Both the position numbers and the translations under genes were made by a program. This document shows positions 17,339 to 25,982 of a stretch of DNA of 64,000 bases, piece after piece (within the stretch, counting starts at the first letter, position 1; each line of letters begins with the position of its first letter). Origin of the DNA: Pleurocapsa sp. FMAR1 (GTDB lineage Bacteria; Cyanobacteriota; Cyanobacteriia; Cyanobacteriales; Xenococcaceae); contig NZ_OY762512.1 of NCBI RefSeq assembly GCF_963665995.1, forward strand, positions 434,001 through 498,000, read 5' to 3'. The notes under the pieces were generated by a model, which saw only the letters and a program-made list of their open reading frames with translations, did not search any database and was not told the DNA's origin.

Positions 17339-19191
17339 GATGCTGTAAATCCTAAATAACCTCTGGGGGTAATCATCCAGTTGGCATGATTGCGAGTGGT
17401 GGTATTGCCAATAATTACGGTAGTAAGCATATCGATGGACTGATCTAGCATTTTGTCGAGAGTGGTTAAAATAACCTGTTCGTCTTCTCGATAAGCACTA
17501 TGAACGATCGCCACAGGAGTATCGGGCTGGCGATGTTGGGCGAATATTGATTGGGCGGTAACGATTTGTTGAGTGCGCTTTAGCGATCGCGGATTATATA
17601 AGGCGGTGATAAAATCTCCGCTGGCTGCTGCGGTTAATCTTGTTTGAATTACTTCCCAGGGGGTCAATAAGTCGCTGAGGCTAATGGCACAAAAATCGTG
17701 CATCAAAGGTGCGCCAACTTTAGAGGCTGCTGACTGTAGAGCTGAAATTCCTGGGTAGATTTTTACTTGAGGTGTTTTACCATTCCAGCCTCCCGCCTGT
17801 AATTCTTCTAATACTAAACCCGCCATACCATAGATACCGCAGTCTCCAGAAGAAACCACCGCCACGGTTAAACCCCATTGAGCTAGTTCTATAGCTCTTT
17901 TGGCTCGTTGTTGTTCTTGGGTAATAGGCGAAGCTTCCACTATTTGTCCTGGACGCTTTAGAGATTTAATTAGATCGAGATAGAGACTGTAGCCAATCAC
18001 CACATCAGCTTCAGTGATTGCAGTCTGTGCTGCGGGGGTAATTTGTTCTAAGTTACCTGGACCAATGCCGACTAAATATAGCTTTCCTGTTCGTCCAAGA
18101 TATTCAACGGTAGCTTGAGCGATCGCAATTGTTACCGCCCCTCCCAAAGCATCTGCTTTAAAGATTTGCTTAGACACTAAAAGATTTTCTCCTGCCAAAA
18201 TAGCAGCAGCCTCCGCAACACTGGGAGTCCCTACCTCTTGCTGTACCACATCTGACGGGGTAGGCACATCTACCTGATTTAACTGTTGGGCATCAAAGGT
18301 TTTAAAGACTAAGTTGCGTCGCTGGCATATTTCGAGAATGCCTATCTCGTCAGCTTTGAGATTAATACTCGCAATTCCCGCGATCGCTTCTGAAGCCAAG
18401 TGATAGGTTCTACAGGTTTCATCAATAGCCTGCTCAATTAGTTCTCCTGATGTGCCTCGCTCACAACCAATGCCAAGCCACAATACTTTAGGATGCCACT
18501 GTACTTTAGGAAAGTCTCCTTGCGGAGCAAACTTTCTTTTAGTTGAACTAATCCAAATTCGCCCTTGGGGGCGAGTTTCTGCTTGAGCGTCGGCAAATCC
18601 AAAGCTAAATGGATGTTTTGCGGGTAAATGTTCCCGCCACAGAATCGAGCCAGCCTCTTGAATTACCTGAACTGTTTCTTGTTTAGCGATCGCTGCCATT
18701 ACTCCTGTCCAATCTCCTTTTCCTTTACGCCAACCGTAGGTAAAGCCAAAAGTATCAATTGCTGGTAATGATAGATTATGGGATGCCCCTGTAATAATTG
18801 CGGTTGCACCGATTTGAGTAGCTACTAATTGAGCTAACAAATCTGCTTGACCCTGATGTCCGCTACAAAGACTGATTACATAGTCACCTTGAGCATCAAT
18901 TACTACTACCGCAGGATCTTCTGCCTTACTTTTGAGTAATGGAGCAATTAGTCTTACCACCGCACCAGCAGCCAGGCAAAATACAAATGCCTCATGTTCT
19001 GTCCAAATAGACGCTAAATGTTCTTTAAGAGAGCCTTGGTAATGGTGAGAATTGCCTTGTTTCTCTATAGTAGAAGGTAGCCATAGTTGCAGGCTGGTGC
19101 TTTGAGATAAAGGCGTTAATATTTGTGCTGCTTGAGGATGGGTGGCGATCGCGGCAATAGAAGTAAACTGACTAAAAGAAGAATTGTCCAA
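17335..19191 (-). CDS. cobJ: CbiG-CobJ fusion: cobalt-precorrin-5A hydrolase / precorrin-3B C17-methyltransferase
   Basis: 618 aa bifunctional corrin enzyme. Residues about 10-360 are CbiG-like, with FVFCLAAGAVVRLIAPLLKSKAEDPAVVVID and LCSGHQGQADLLA in the N-part and WLGIGCERGTS in the C-part. Residues 370-615 are an S-adenosylmethionine tetrapyrrole methyltransferase: LYLVGIGPGN start, VISSGDCGIYGMAG, YPGISALQSAASKVGAPLMHDF and NTTTRNH near the end. It contracts the corrin ring on the way to cobalamin or pseudocobalamin. This fusion is usual in cyanobacteria. CobL, acting later, is at 62323. No cobalamin riboswitch was noticed upstream. Confidence 0.93.
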   Translation of the reverse strand: MDNSSFSQFTSIAAIATHPQAAQILTPLSQSTSLQLWLPSTIEKQGNSHHYQGSLKEHLASIWTEHEAFVFCLAAGAVVRLIAPLLKSKAEDPAVVVIDAQGDYVISLCSGHQGQADLLAQLVATQIGATAIITGASHNLSLPAIDTFGFTYGWRKGKGDWTGVMAAIAKQETVQVIQEAGSILWREHLPAKHPFSFGFADAQAETRPQGRIWISSTKRKFAPQGDFPKVQWHPKVLWLGIGCERGTSGELIEQAIDETCRTYHLASEAIAGIASINLKADEIGILEICQRRNLVFKTFDAQQLNQVDVPTPSDVVQQEVGTPSVAEAAAILAGENLLVSKQIFKADALGGAVTIAIAQATVEYLGRTGKLYLVGIGPGNLEQITPAAQTAITEADVVIGYSLYLDLIKSLKRPGQIVEASPITQEQQRAKRAIELAQWGLTVAVVSSGDCGIYGMAGLVLEELQAGGWNGKTPQVKIYPGISALQSAASKVGAPLMHDFCAISLSDLLTPWEVIQTRLTAAASGDFITALYNPRSLKRTQQIVTAQSIFAQHRQPDTPVAIVHSAYREDEQVILTTLDKMLDQSIDMLTTVIIGNTTTRNHANWMITPRGYLGFTAS

Positions 19192-19526
19192 GATGCTTTT
19201 TTGACTACAAACGAACAGACATCAACAATATAACAGCCTGAACTACTGAGTTTGTTAAAAGTATTAAAAGATATTGTGTCATTTAACATTCTTAATTATA
19301 GCAGTCGAAGTAAAGGTTAAGACGTTAAACAACTATCTCACGCAAAGACGCAGAGAGGTCATAAAGATGTCCTAATCTAATACCAAAAAGTATCGATCAA
19401 ATAGATAGAGAAAAACAAATAAAAAAACCAATCGCGCATTGAAACACCATTAAAACAAGTATATTTAAGTTAAGATAATTCAATAAAATTAAAGAAAATT
19501 AAATTATTTGCAAGTCTGACGTTTAA
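19192..19526. other. Intergenic region, mostly featureless
   Basis: 335 bp between the divergent cobJ and membrane-protein genes. Contains CTCACGCAAAGACGCAGAG (about 19337-19355), a dispersed motif common in cyanobacteria, and then AT-rich DNA. No RNA gene seen. Confidence 0.5.
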
Positions 19527-20264
19527 TTGTGTTATCAATACAAAATAAGCTCCCGTGATGTAATTCTTAATTGGAATATTGTCTATTTCTATTTTATTGT
19601 CTATTTTTTTTTGTGGTTTTTTAAAGCGGAAGTTTTTCACTTCTTAGTTAATCTTACGTTTCTTCAATGGGTTTTGATACTGGGAGGGTTTTGCGTATGC
19701 TTATTTTTTGCCAAAGATAAAATTAAATATTTTGTGATCTCATCTGTGAAGAAACTCAGGTATTTCAGCCCAAAAAAATACAGAATAAAATTACTAAGAT
19801 CGATTCAAGAAAAGAATGCAGAAGAAAAAGGGGAAATTCTTGCAGCTTGGCTTAAAAACAATCTGTCAATTAACTTTGGTTTGATGATGTTATCTATGGT
19901 GGTCTTCAGTCATTATCCCCTTAAGATGCTAAATATGGTATCAGCAGCTATACTTATGTTCACTTTAATAGCTTACTTTTTTGTAAGTTTGGCTTTTGAA
20001 AAAAGAGCTTTGATTACCTTTGTTGGAACATATTCTTTAGTACCTGTTGCGTTTTATCCTTTTGCTTTTATAAGTGATTATACAGGTATCAACCTTTTTG
20101 AAACTTTGCCTGCTGATGTCATAAATTTCCTCAATTTAAACGTTTATAATCTTATTGAGACTGCTAATAAATTGTTTTTTTACTGCTCCTGGATGTGCTT
20201 TTATAGTTCTCTTTGTCATTTTATCTTCTCTCTTTACCAGGAATACTCTAACGTGGTTTTTTAA
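19527..20264 (+). CDS. Orphan polytopic membrane protein, unknown
   Basis: 245 aa, not recognised. Hydrophobic segments near 18-34, 40-63 (with FLQWVLILGGFCVCLFF), 116-158, 165-185 and 215-240 suggest five or six membrane spans. Between the second and third spans is a basic cytoplasmic stretch (KKLRYFSPKKYRIKLLRSIQEKNAEEKGEIL). The only in-frame start ahead of the first span is TTG at 19527, without SD, so the true N-terminus is uncertain. AT-rich relative to neighbours and isolated beside the decayed transporter locus, so it may be a recent arrival. Confidence 0.5.
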   Translation: MCYQYKISSRDVILNWNIVYFYFIVYFFLWFFKAEVFHFLVNLTFLQWVLILGGFCVCLFFAKDKIKYFVISSVKKLRYFSPKKYRIKLLRSIQEKNAEEKGEILAAWLKNNLSINFGLMMLSMVVFSHYPLKMLNMVSAAILMFTLIAYFFVSLAFEKRALITFVGTYSLVPVAFYPFAFISDYTGINLFETLPADVINFLNLNVYNLIETANKLFFYCSWMCFYSSLCHFIFSLYQEYSNVVF

Positions 20265-20420
20265 TAAATTTTAAAACCCGCTTCAATCACTAAACCCAAC
20301 ATAGACAAATAATAAAGGCTTTACTAGAATAAAAAATGTGGGCTGTAATATTTGATTTGCTAAAAGGTTGTTATCGTCTAATGAAGCAATTTATTAAGTC
20401 ACTTTTTCTATAAAGATAGA

Positions 20421-20904
20421 TTAATCCTCATCATGGGCAAAACGCTCAAACAGAAATTCTAGAGCGCGATTGCGGAGATTATAATAGAGTGGATCTTCCA
20501 TAATCTGAGTGCGATCGCGGGGACGCTCAAAAGGGATATCCAACACTTCACCCATTAGTCATCATCATTCCCGCAATCGGCAAGAAAAAAAGCTTCATCG
20601 ATATCCTGGGTAATCATTAACACCGTACAACGATGTTCGTTCCAGATAGTCAGTAGTTCTTCTTGCAATTCCTCTTTGGTAATGGCATCTAATGCTCCAA
20701 AAGGTTCGTCTAGAATTAGCATACGCGGACGAATAGCTAAAGCACGAGCAATGGAAACTCTTTGTTTCATCCCGCCAGAAATTTGAGTCGGTTTTTTGTC
20801 GGCTGCTTCGGTTAGCCCCACTAAGGCTAGATGATCGCGACAGTATAATCACCGTTGCGAGTAGGATAGGATTTAGCCACATTTTCGATTAATAAGAAGG
20901 GCAT
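20421..20904 (-). pseudogene. nrtD/cmpD ABC-transporter ATPase, internally deleted
   Basis: Starts as [20 protein letters not shown] (from 20904), then jumps without the Walker A region to [23 protein letters not shown] (ABC signature), Walker [13 protein letters not shown] and ITQDIDEA (Gln where the H-loop His should be). A frameshift after FFLAD drops the middle of the C-terminal part, which resumes in another frame as GEVLDIPFERPRDRTQIM and ends NRALEFLFERFAHDED. The product would be NrtD/CmpD, the second ATPase of the nitrate or bicarbonate importer. About 484 nt remain of roughly 820. Non-functional. Confidence 0.85.
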
Positions 20905-20969
20905 TGTTTGCTGGGAAGTTTTAGCGGGGTAATTGGAGATTAGATCTAATTTGTTTATTTTTTAGTTAT

Positions 20970-21050
20970 TAGTTGGTAGGGTGGGCAAAATTATCTTTTG
21001 GCGAAGTCATTTGGTTTCAGTTTGTAGATTTGCCCACCTAGTTATTAGCA
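20970..21050. repeat. Inverted repeat around GTGGGCAAA
   Basis: TAGGGTGGGCAAA on the left and TTTGCCCACCTA on the right (about 20976-20990 and 21030-21042) form a stem around a 40-nt loop between the two transporter fragments. This looks like a small dispersed element. Confidence 0.4.
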
Positions 21051-21070
21051 GATAGCAAGTATTTGGTCGG

Positions 21071-22440
21071 TCAAGCAGCACGAGAATGAGGATCGAGGAC
21101 AATTTCGGCAACGCTGAAATCTCGTTTTATTTTGAGGTTGTTAAGGTAGGTAATGGGATCGTCAGCGTCGAAGGTCGTGCCATCGAAAAGTTTTATTTTG
21201 CCGCGATTGTATTTAGTATCTAGTGAGCCAAGTTCTCTGACTGCGGTACTAAAGACGGTGACGCGACAGACTCTTTCCATGAGTTATAGCCAATTGCGAG
21301 AGAAGGGCGTATGTCCCCATCTGGCTAACTGAGTTGTGTGCCACCGATGTTCGGTACGACTTGAGCGATTGATTCTAGCACCATAAAATAGATGATGGGC
21401 ATATTCGCGCATGGACAGATTAGGATTGCAGGTATCTGCGTTGGGACTAGCAAGATGGATGTATTCAAGGGAAGTTCCTATATACTGGCGTTGGGCTAGT
21501 ATATGCTCGATTTATAAAGCATTATTTTCATCGGCACAATAATGGCAAGCTTCAAGCAAGGCTTTAACTAAAGCAACGGGCGTTGGTAAATCAAAGTATG
21601 GTTTTTCAATTTTGTATCAAACTTTATTCAAAAAAAGCTTAAAGCTGCACGCTGCGGATGCAGCGAAGTCGTTCCCTTGAGGCGACGATCTGGGCGTTAG
21701 CCCTGCGCTTATAGCTTAAAGCTACGAGCAGAAACACTTTGTACGTCATATATTAAATTACCAACGCCAAGCAACGTAGGTATTGGGATAAGCATTTGCC
21801 CAATCTTCTCTGACTCCTAAAACCTTGCCTGGATGTCCGTTCCAAATTTCAAGATCCGTGGCAACGGTAAAGCCAATACCTTCGGCAGCAGCGCGATAGT
21901 TCTAGGGTTCGCCCACGCCGTAACCATCAATACTGTTGTTCTGCAAGTCTACCATCATCTGAGCGGGAGGAATGTTTTGCAGTTCCACATCGAGATCGCG
22001 GTTGATATCCCCTGCTGCTAACCAATAGCGCAGAATTAGATTGTGCATTGATGAAGGATGAACTACCCCCATAATGTGCCATTTATCTCTAGTCTTGAGA
22101 AGATACTGTTTAAAATCGGCTAAACTTCTGACTCCTTGGTCATAAAAGCGACGGTCGAGAGTGATAGCATTACCGTTGCCCTTATGGTTAACGCCGATAC
22201 CACCGAAAGTCTATCTTGATGACCTCTCAAAGTTAACCATAAGGGCATTCCCGAAGGCATCTGGGCTGCATCCACATAGCCTCCAACCATACCATCGACG
22301 ATGCCCCGCCAACTGGTTTCCCTGACTAGATTCACTTCATCTAAGCCGTGTTTTGTAAAGAAGCCTTTTTCTTTGGCTACTGCTAAAGGCGCACAGGCGC
22401 ACTAAGTTGACTTTTTCTAAACCGTGACGGGCGATCGCCG
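21071..22440 (-). pseudogene. nrtC/cmpC C-terminal (NrtA-like) domain, broken and MITE-interrupted
   Basis: Minus-strand fragments in several frames rebuild the substrate-binding domain of NrtC/CmpC (or NrtA/CmpA): AKEKGFFTKHGLDEVNLVRETSW, DAAQMPSGMPLWLTLRGHQD, frameshift, NAITLDRRFYDQGVRSL, HPSSMHNLILRYWLAAGDI, an in-frame TAG after DGYGVGEP, LEIWNGHPGKVLGVREDWANAYPNTYVA, then a 190-bp insertion, ALVKALLEACHYC, another stop, and finally MERVCRVTVFSTAVRELGSLD...RDFSVAEIVLD to 21071. A second partial copy of the HGLEKVNLVR phrase at about 22440-22402 shows rearrangement between paralogous segments. The position just before nrtD favours NrtC. Non-functional. Confidence 0.8.
21579..21768. mobile_element. 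MITE-like insertion with TIRs and 8-bp target duplication
   Basis: 190-bp element with terminal inverted repeats GGCGTTGGTAA (21579-21589) and TTACCAACGCC (21758-21768), flanked on both sides by AAGCAACG (21571-21578 and 21769-21776). Removing the element and one copy of the flank restores the transporter reading frame exactly (NTYVALVKALLEAC). It has no ORF. The interior includes a cyanobacterial repeat-like stretch (CGTTCCCTTGAGGCGACGATC). The matching transposase is not in the window; several IS families produce 8-bp duplications. Confidence 0.85.
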
Positions 22441-22537
22441 CTGCTCGTAGTCGCCTTTCGTCTGCGAAGGAAGAATCAGATACTAGAGAAATTGAGTAAA
22501 GCAAAGGCTATGTTAAAACTAAACTTCAGCGTATTAC

Positions 22538-22570
22538 ATCATTTTGAAATACACTGTATTCCAAAATGAT
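22538..22570. terminator. Stem-loop downstream of sbtB
   Basis: Arms of 16 nt (ATCATTTTGAAATACA and TGTATTCCAAAATGAT) with one mismatch and a one-base spacer. It lies 130 nt beyond the sbtB stop on the minus strand, with no clear T-run. It may act as a transcript end or be an insertion element end. Confidence 0.45.
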
Positions 22571-22697
22571 AGAAATGGTTCGTTGCTGTCGCCCGCTCAA
22601 TAACGTGGCGATCGCCTCCGAGCATGAGTGCGTCTCCTCTTGACTGATTGATGGTATTTCCTTCGTCGACTCGTGTTAAGGTCTGCGTCGTCTCCAT

Positions 22698-23066
<369 letters not shown>

Positions 23067-23175
23067 TTATATAGAAACTCAGGAAAACGGCAGCACCGCG
23101 CATTATCGCGCTGATCTAGCCACCGCGTTGGTCGCTGGGCTAGGGTCGCACCGGCAAACCGCGACCCGTCTGGGA

Positions 23176-24294
23176 TTAGCCGCCCATCAGCGCCTGGGCA
23201 AGCCCGATGTAGAGCGGTATTCCCAAGGCGATCGCAACCGGCGTGCCGATGGCTGTGGACGAGCCTATGTAGGCGGAGGGATTAGCCGACGGGATACCGG
23301 CCCGTAAAGTAGGCGGCCCTGAGATGTCTGAACTGGAGGCGGCGATGACGGCAAGGAGCACAACTCCGCCAGGGCTGAATCCCGTGGTGTAGTGAGCAAT
23401 CATACCGAGACCGAAGGCGATGAACCCATGGAGCAGAGGTGCCACAAAGGCATATACGGCGAACCACTGGGCTACCTTGCGCAGCTCTTTAAGCCTTGCT
23501 GCGGCCTCCATGCCCATGATCAGCATTAGCACCGAAAGCAGGCCAGCGAAGAGGGGAGAGTAGAAGCTTTCATAGACAGTTTCTGGCTGGGTTATCAGAC
23601 CTAGCGCGAGGCCGAGTAGCAGTGCTGATAGGGCAGAACCCTGAAGGCTTTCCTGCACGATGGGCCATACCCTAACCCGCTTGCTTGCGGTACCGCGCCG
23701 CTTGCTGGGATACTCTCCTGCGGTACCGTGCGGCTCGCTGGGATACTCGCTTGCGTTACCGCCTACGGCAACGCGCTGCTTGCTGAGAGACTCGTTTGCA
23801 GTACCGCGCCGCTTGCTGGTATAAATGCTGGCTAAGACGATTGCAGTCACAAGCGCTGGGATGTCCATGAAGGGATAGAGTGCGGCGGCCCAGGGTTCGT
23901 ATGCCATGCCCTGCTGGTCCATTAGCTCCAAGGCTGCCGCGAGGGTAGAACCACTCACGGCACCGAATAAGCCTGCGGTCGCAATGCCATCCTCGGTTTT
24001 GACGTTCGGCAGCTTGCACAACGTGTAGCGTCCTATGAACACGATAAGAATCCCTATTACTACGGCGAACAGCGCAGGCAACAGTATCTCCGCCAGATTG
24101 GCGTCGCGGATTGCCTGTCCACCAGTTAAGCCAACTTTCATAAGCAGCATAAAGACGATGAACTTATAGACTGGATCTGGAATTGATAGTCGGCTACCGA
24201 CGGAGGCAATGACCATACCACCAATCAGAAAGCCGAGTGTTGGGGACTGTAACTGCGCCAGGAAGCGCGTCAAGAAATCGGACAAAAAATCCAT
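23176..24294 (-). CDS. sbtA: SbtA, sodium-dependent bicarbonate transporter
   Basis: 372 aa inner-membrane protein giving high-affinity HCO3- uptake for the carbon-concentrating mechanism. About ten spans in two inverted halves; signatures are TLGFLIGGMVIAS, KVGLTGG, FGAVSGSTLAAAL (110-122), then in the second half FSPGGVVLLAVIAASSSDISGPPTLRAGIP and SSTAIGTPVAIALGIPLY. Between the halves, residues 160-207 are an in-frame run of 11-residue units (see repeat), a region that in Synechocystis SbtA is the cytoplasmic loop near the SbtB contact. GC content and codon use differ from neighbours, and it lies between fragments of a decayed ABC importer, so it is probably acquired or transposed. Confidence 0.93.
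   Translation of the reverse strand: MDFLSDFLTRFLAQLQSPTLGFLIGGMVIASVGSRLSIPDPVYKFIVFMLLMKVGLTGGQAIRDANLAEILLPALFAVVIGILIVFIGRYTLCKLPNVKTEDGIATAGLFGAVSGSTLAAALELMDQQGMAYEPWAAALYPFMDIPALVTAIVLASIYTSKRRGTANESLSKQRVAVGGNASEYPSEPHGTAGEYPSKRRGTASKRVRVWPIVQESLQGSALSALLLGLALGLITQPETVYESFYSPLFAGLLSVLMLIMGMEAAARLKELRKVAQWFAVYAFVAPLLHGFIAFGLGMIAHYTTGFSPGGVVLLAVIAASSSDISGPPTLRAGIPSANPSAYIGSSTAIGTPVAIALGIPLYIGLAQALMGG
23674..23817. repeat. 33-bp-unit repeat read in frame inside sbtA
   Basis: Four imperfect units of about 33 bp with the core TACCGCGCCGCTTGCTGGGA. On the sbtA strand they read SKRRGTANESL, SKQRVAVGGNASEYP, SEPHGTAGEYP and SKRRGTASKRV (residues 160-207). The reading frame is kept throughout and the block ends where conserved SbtA sequence resumes (VWPIVQES). 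Confidence 0.85.
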
Positions 24295-24507
24295 GTTGTA
24301 ATTCCTTCTTAATCAAATTTTAGGGTTTGGTATCGATTGAATTAAATCAATCACTATCTCATTTATCATTGAATTTAGTCTATTCTATTAGCTGCGCAAA
24401 AGCTGACTAAATTTCCAAAATTTGAGACGTATTATTTTATTGGATTAATAATCTAAGCTTATAATTTAAGCCTGAGTCATATCTAATCGTCGTGACCAAT
24501 AGTCAAT

Positions 24508-24789
24508 CTATCCCCAAGGGGAATGAACTGGTAGGCTCAGTGCGGAAACCATCTCTAGAGATGGTTTCAGGGGTTGGTGAAAAGTTTGTTTAATGCTTGG
24601 TATTGCTTGAGAAGCTATGGGACGATAGAGCGCAGACCACACAATGGCTACTAGAAGACCCACCCCAATGCCCCAACTGAACGCCAAAATATGCGAAGGC
24701 TCTAGAGTAAACCGCAGGTGGCGATCGCTATCGTCAACATGGACAGCCCACCCTTAGCCTGTGGATGGTTTCGCCTTTGTCTTATTCAT
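24508..24789 (-). pseudogene. Small one-span membrane protein gene, frameshifted
   Basis: Starts with an excellent SD (GGAGGA, 24802-24797) and ATG at 24789: MNKTKAKPSTG then TAA. In the next frame the sequence continues immediately as GWAVHVDDSDRHLRFTLEPSHILAFSWGIGVGLLVAIVWSALYRPIAS to a stop at 24508. Restoring one base gives about 93 residues with one membrane span (roughly 43-60). It lies between the nrtA remnant and sbtA. Family not recognised. It contains a perfect 24-bp palindrome at 24545-24568. Either a pseudogene or a sequencing error. Confidence 0.5.
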
Positions 24790-24862
24790 AATGGTATCCT
24801 CCTATTTTTAAAATAGATAAATTCAAAAAGAGATAAATCAATGCTTACTATTACTCTCATTG

Positions 24863-25135
24863 CTACCGACTAAAAAGAGCACTCGTATCTTTGGCAAAAA
24901 ATCCTTTTTCCTTGGCAATGACTAAAGCCGCTGCTTCGACAATGGGGATATAACCTAAAACAGCTTGAGTAGTTTCAGGCATCATTTCAGGGCTAAGATC
25001 GACTGGTTTAGCTTGTTCTGTAGCCGTTTCACCTCCAGATTCGGGAGGATTGCCCAGACAAGCATTAAGCAATACCGCACTGGCAGCAGACACCCCAGCC
25101 GTATATAAAAATTTTCTTCTAGGAAACTGATTCAT
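24863..25135 (-). pseudogene. nrtA/cmpA N-terminal fragment
   Basis: MNQFPRRKFLYTAGVSAASAVLLNAC is a twin-arginine/lipoprotein signal as in NrtA and CmpA. A Ser/Thr/Pro linker follows, then LGYIPIVEAAALVIAKEKGFFAK, the beginning of the nitrate/bicarbonate-binding domain. Homology stops there and the frame ends after eight unrelated residues (DTSALFSR). About 90 of 450 residues remain. The break falls at the same EKGFF-AK-HGL point where the fragment at 22440 resumes, suggesting that the sbtAB segment or a recombination junction split this gene. Confidence 0.85.
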
Positions 25136-25982
25136 AAAATCTCCTGACAGCTTGATTTATATACTCTTTGACCGTCACTCAAGTAAAGTTGAATTGGTAT
25201 AAGAAGAACCAAAGTTATAGATAACTCCTGGCAATTTTCATAGACTAAAGTAAATCTAAAGATAAAAGTCATTGATTTATATCTATTGCAAAATAATACA
25301 CCAAAAACTCCAAAAATAATCAATTGGTATTATAAAAATTGTTAATTTGACTCTCAATACTTTCTTATTAGCAATATTTAAATATTTAAACAAATGGTTT
25401 TGATTGAGAAATATCAATACTATAAGTAGTATTGATTTTAAAATTTATTATTTTATACTTTGACTTACAAAATGTTTTGGGTTTCTCAATTATCAAGATT
25501 GATTTTTCTCAATACAAATTTAAACCTGCTGGCTCAGGTATTTATACTCAGAGAGAAATAGACAAAATCAATGAGAGTAAAAAAAGAATTTGTATATTAT
25601 TAAAGTCAATTGCTATAGTGTTTTTATTGTTTTCGGCTTTTCAAAGCAAATTTGATTATAGTTTGCTCGATATAAAAACTATTAATATTTATCTATAACA
25701 AAACGATAGTCTTTGTATTTTTTGATTCTTTAAAAGATTTTGGTTTATTACTATAAGTCTTGCTAATCGGTGTATTTAAAAATAAGTATTTTACAAATAA
25801 GTAGATTGCACGTAAATATAAAGAAAGAAAGAAAAAAGTATTTTTTGTTTTAGTAAACCGCATTAATTTATGTAATAGATAGTGAGTAAAAAATTCTGTC
25901 ACCTTCGATATACCACAGTGGTATTTAACTGAAATATACGCCCAGAAAATTTGAAGTACTTAAATCCAAGAGGAACTGACTT
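25136..25982. other. AT-rich region upstream of flv4
   Basis: 847 bp with no convincing gene. An 88-codon plus-strand frame (25432-25698, TTG start, one hydrophobic segment near its end) and a 69-codon minus-strand frame (25902-25693) have extreme AT bias and no recognisable domain; I do not call them. The last 80 bp must contain the flv4 promoter and include a near-perfect operator-like palindrome (25910-25924). Confidence 0.5.
25910..25924. promoter_or_regulatory. Palindromic operator candidate upstream of flv4
   Basis: ATACCAC-A-GTGGTAT is a perfect 7-bp dyad with a one-base centre, centred 66 bp before the flv4 ATG. It has the size and position of a transcription-factor site. The flv4-flv2 operon is known to respond to low CO2 in Synechocystis, so a carbon-responsive regulator is possible, but the dyad does not match the usual LysR (NdhR/CmpR) spacing closely. 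Confidence 0.45.

Noticed and set aside
23282-24019. Alternative frames (61-87 codons) inside sbtA
   Set aside because: They are read in another frame of the GC-rich sbtA gene on the same strand, whose own frame is complete and conserved.
25432-25698. 88-codon frame upstream of flv4
   Set aside because: TTG start without SD, extreme AT bias, no family; kept only as a note in the intergenic entry.
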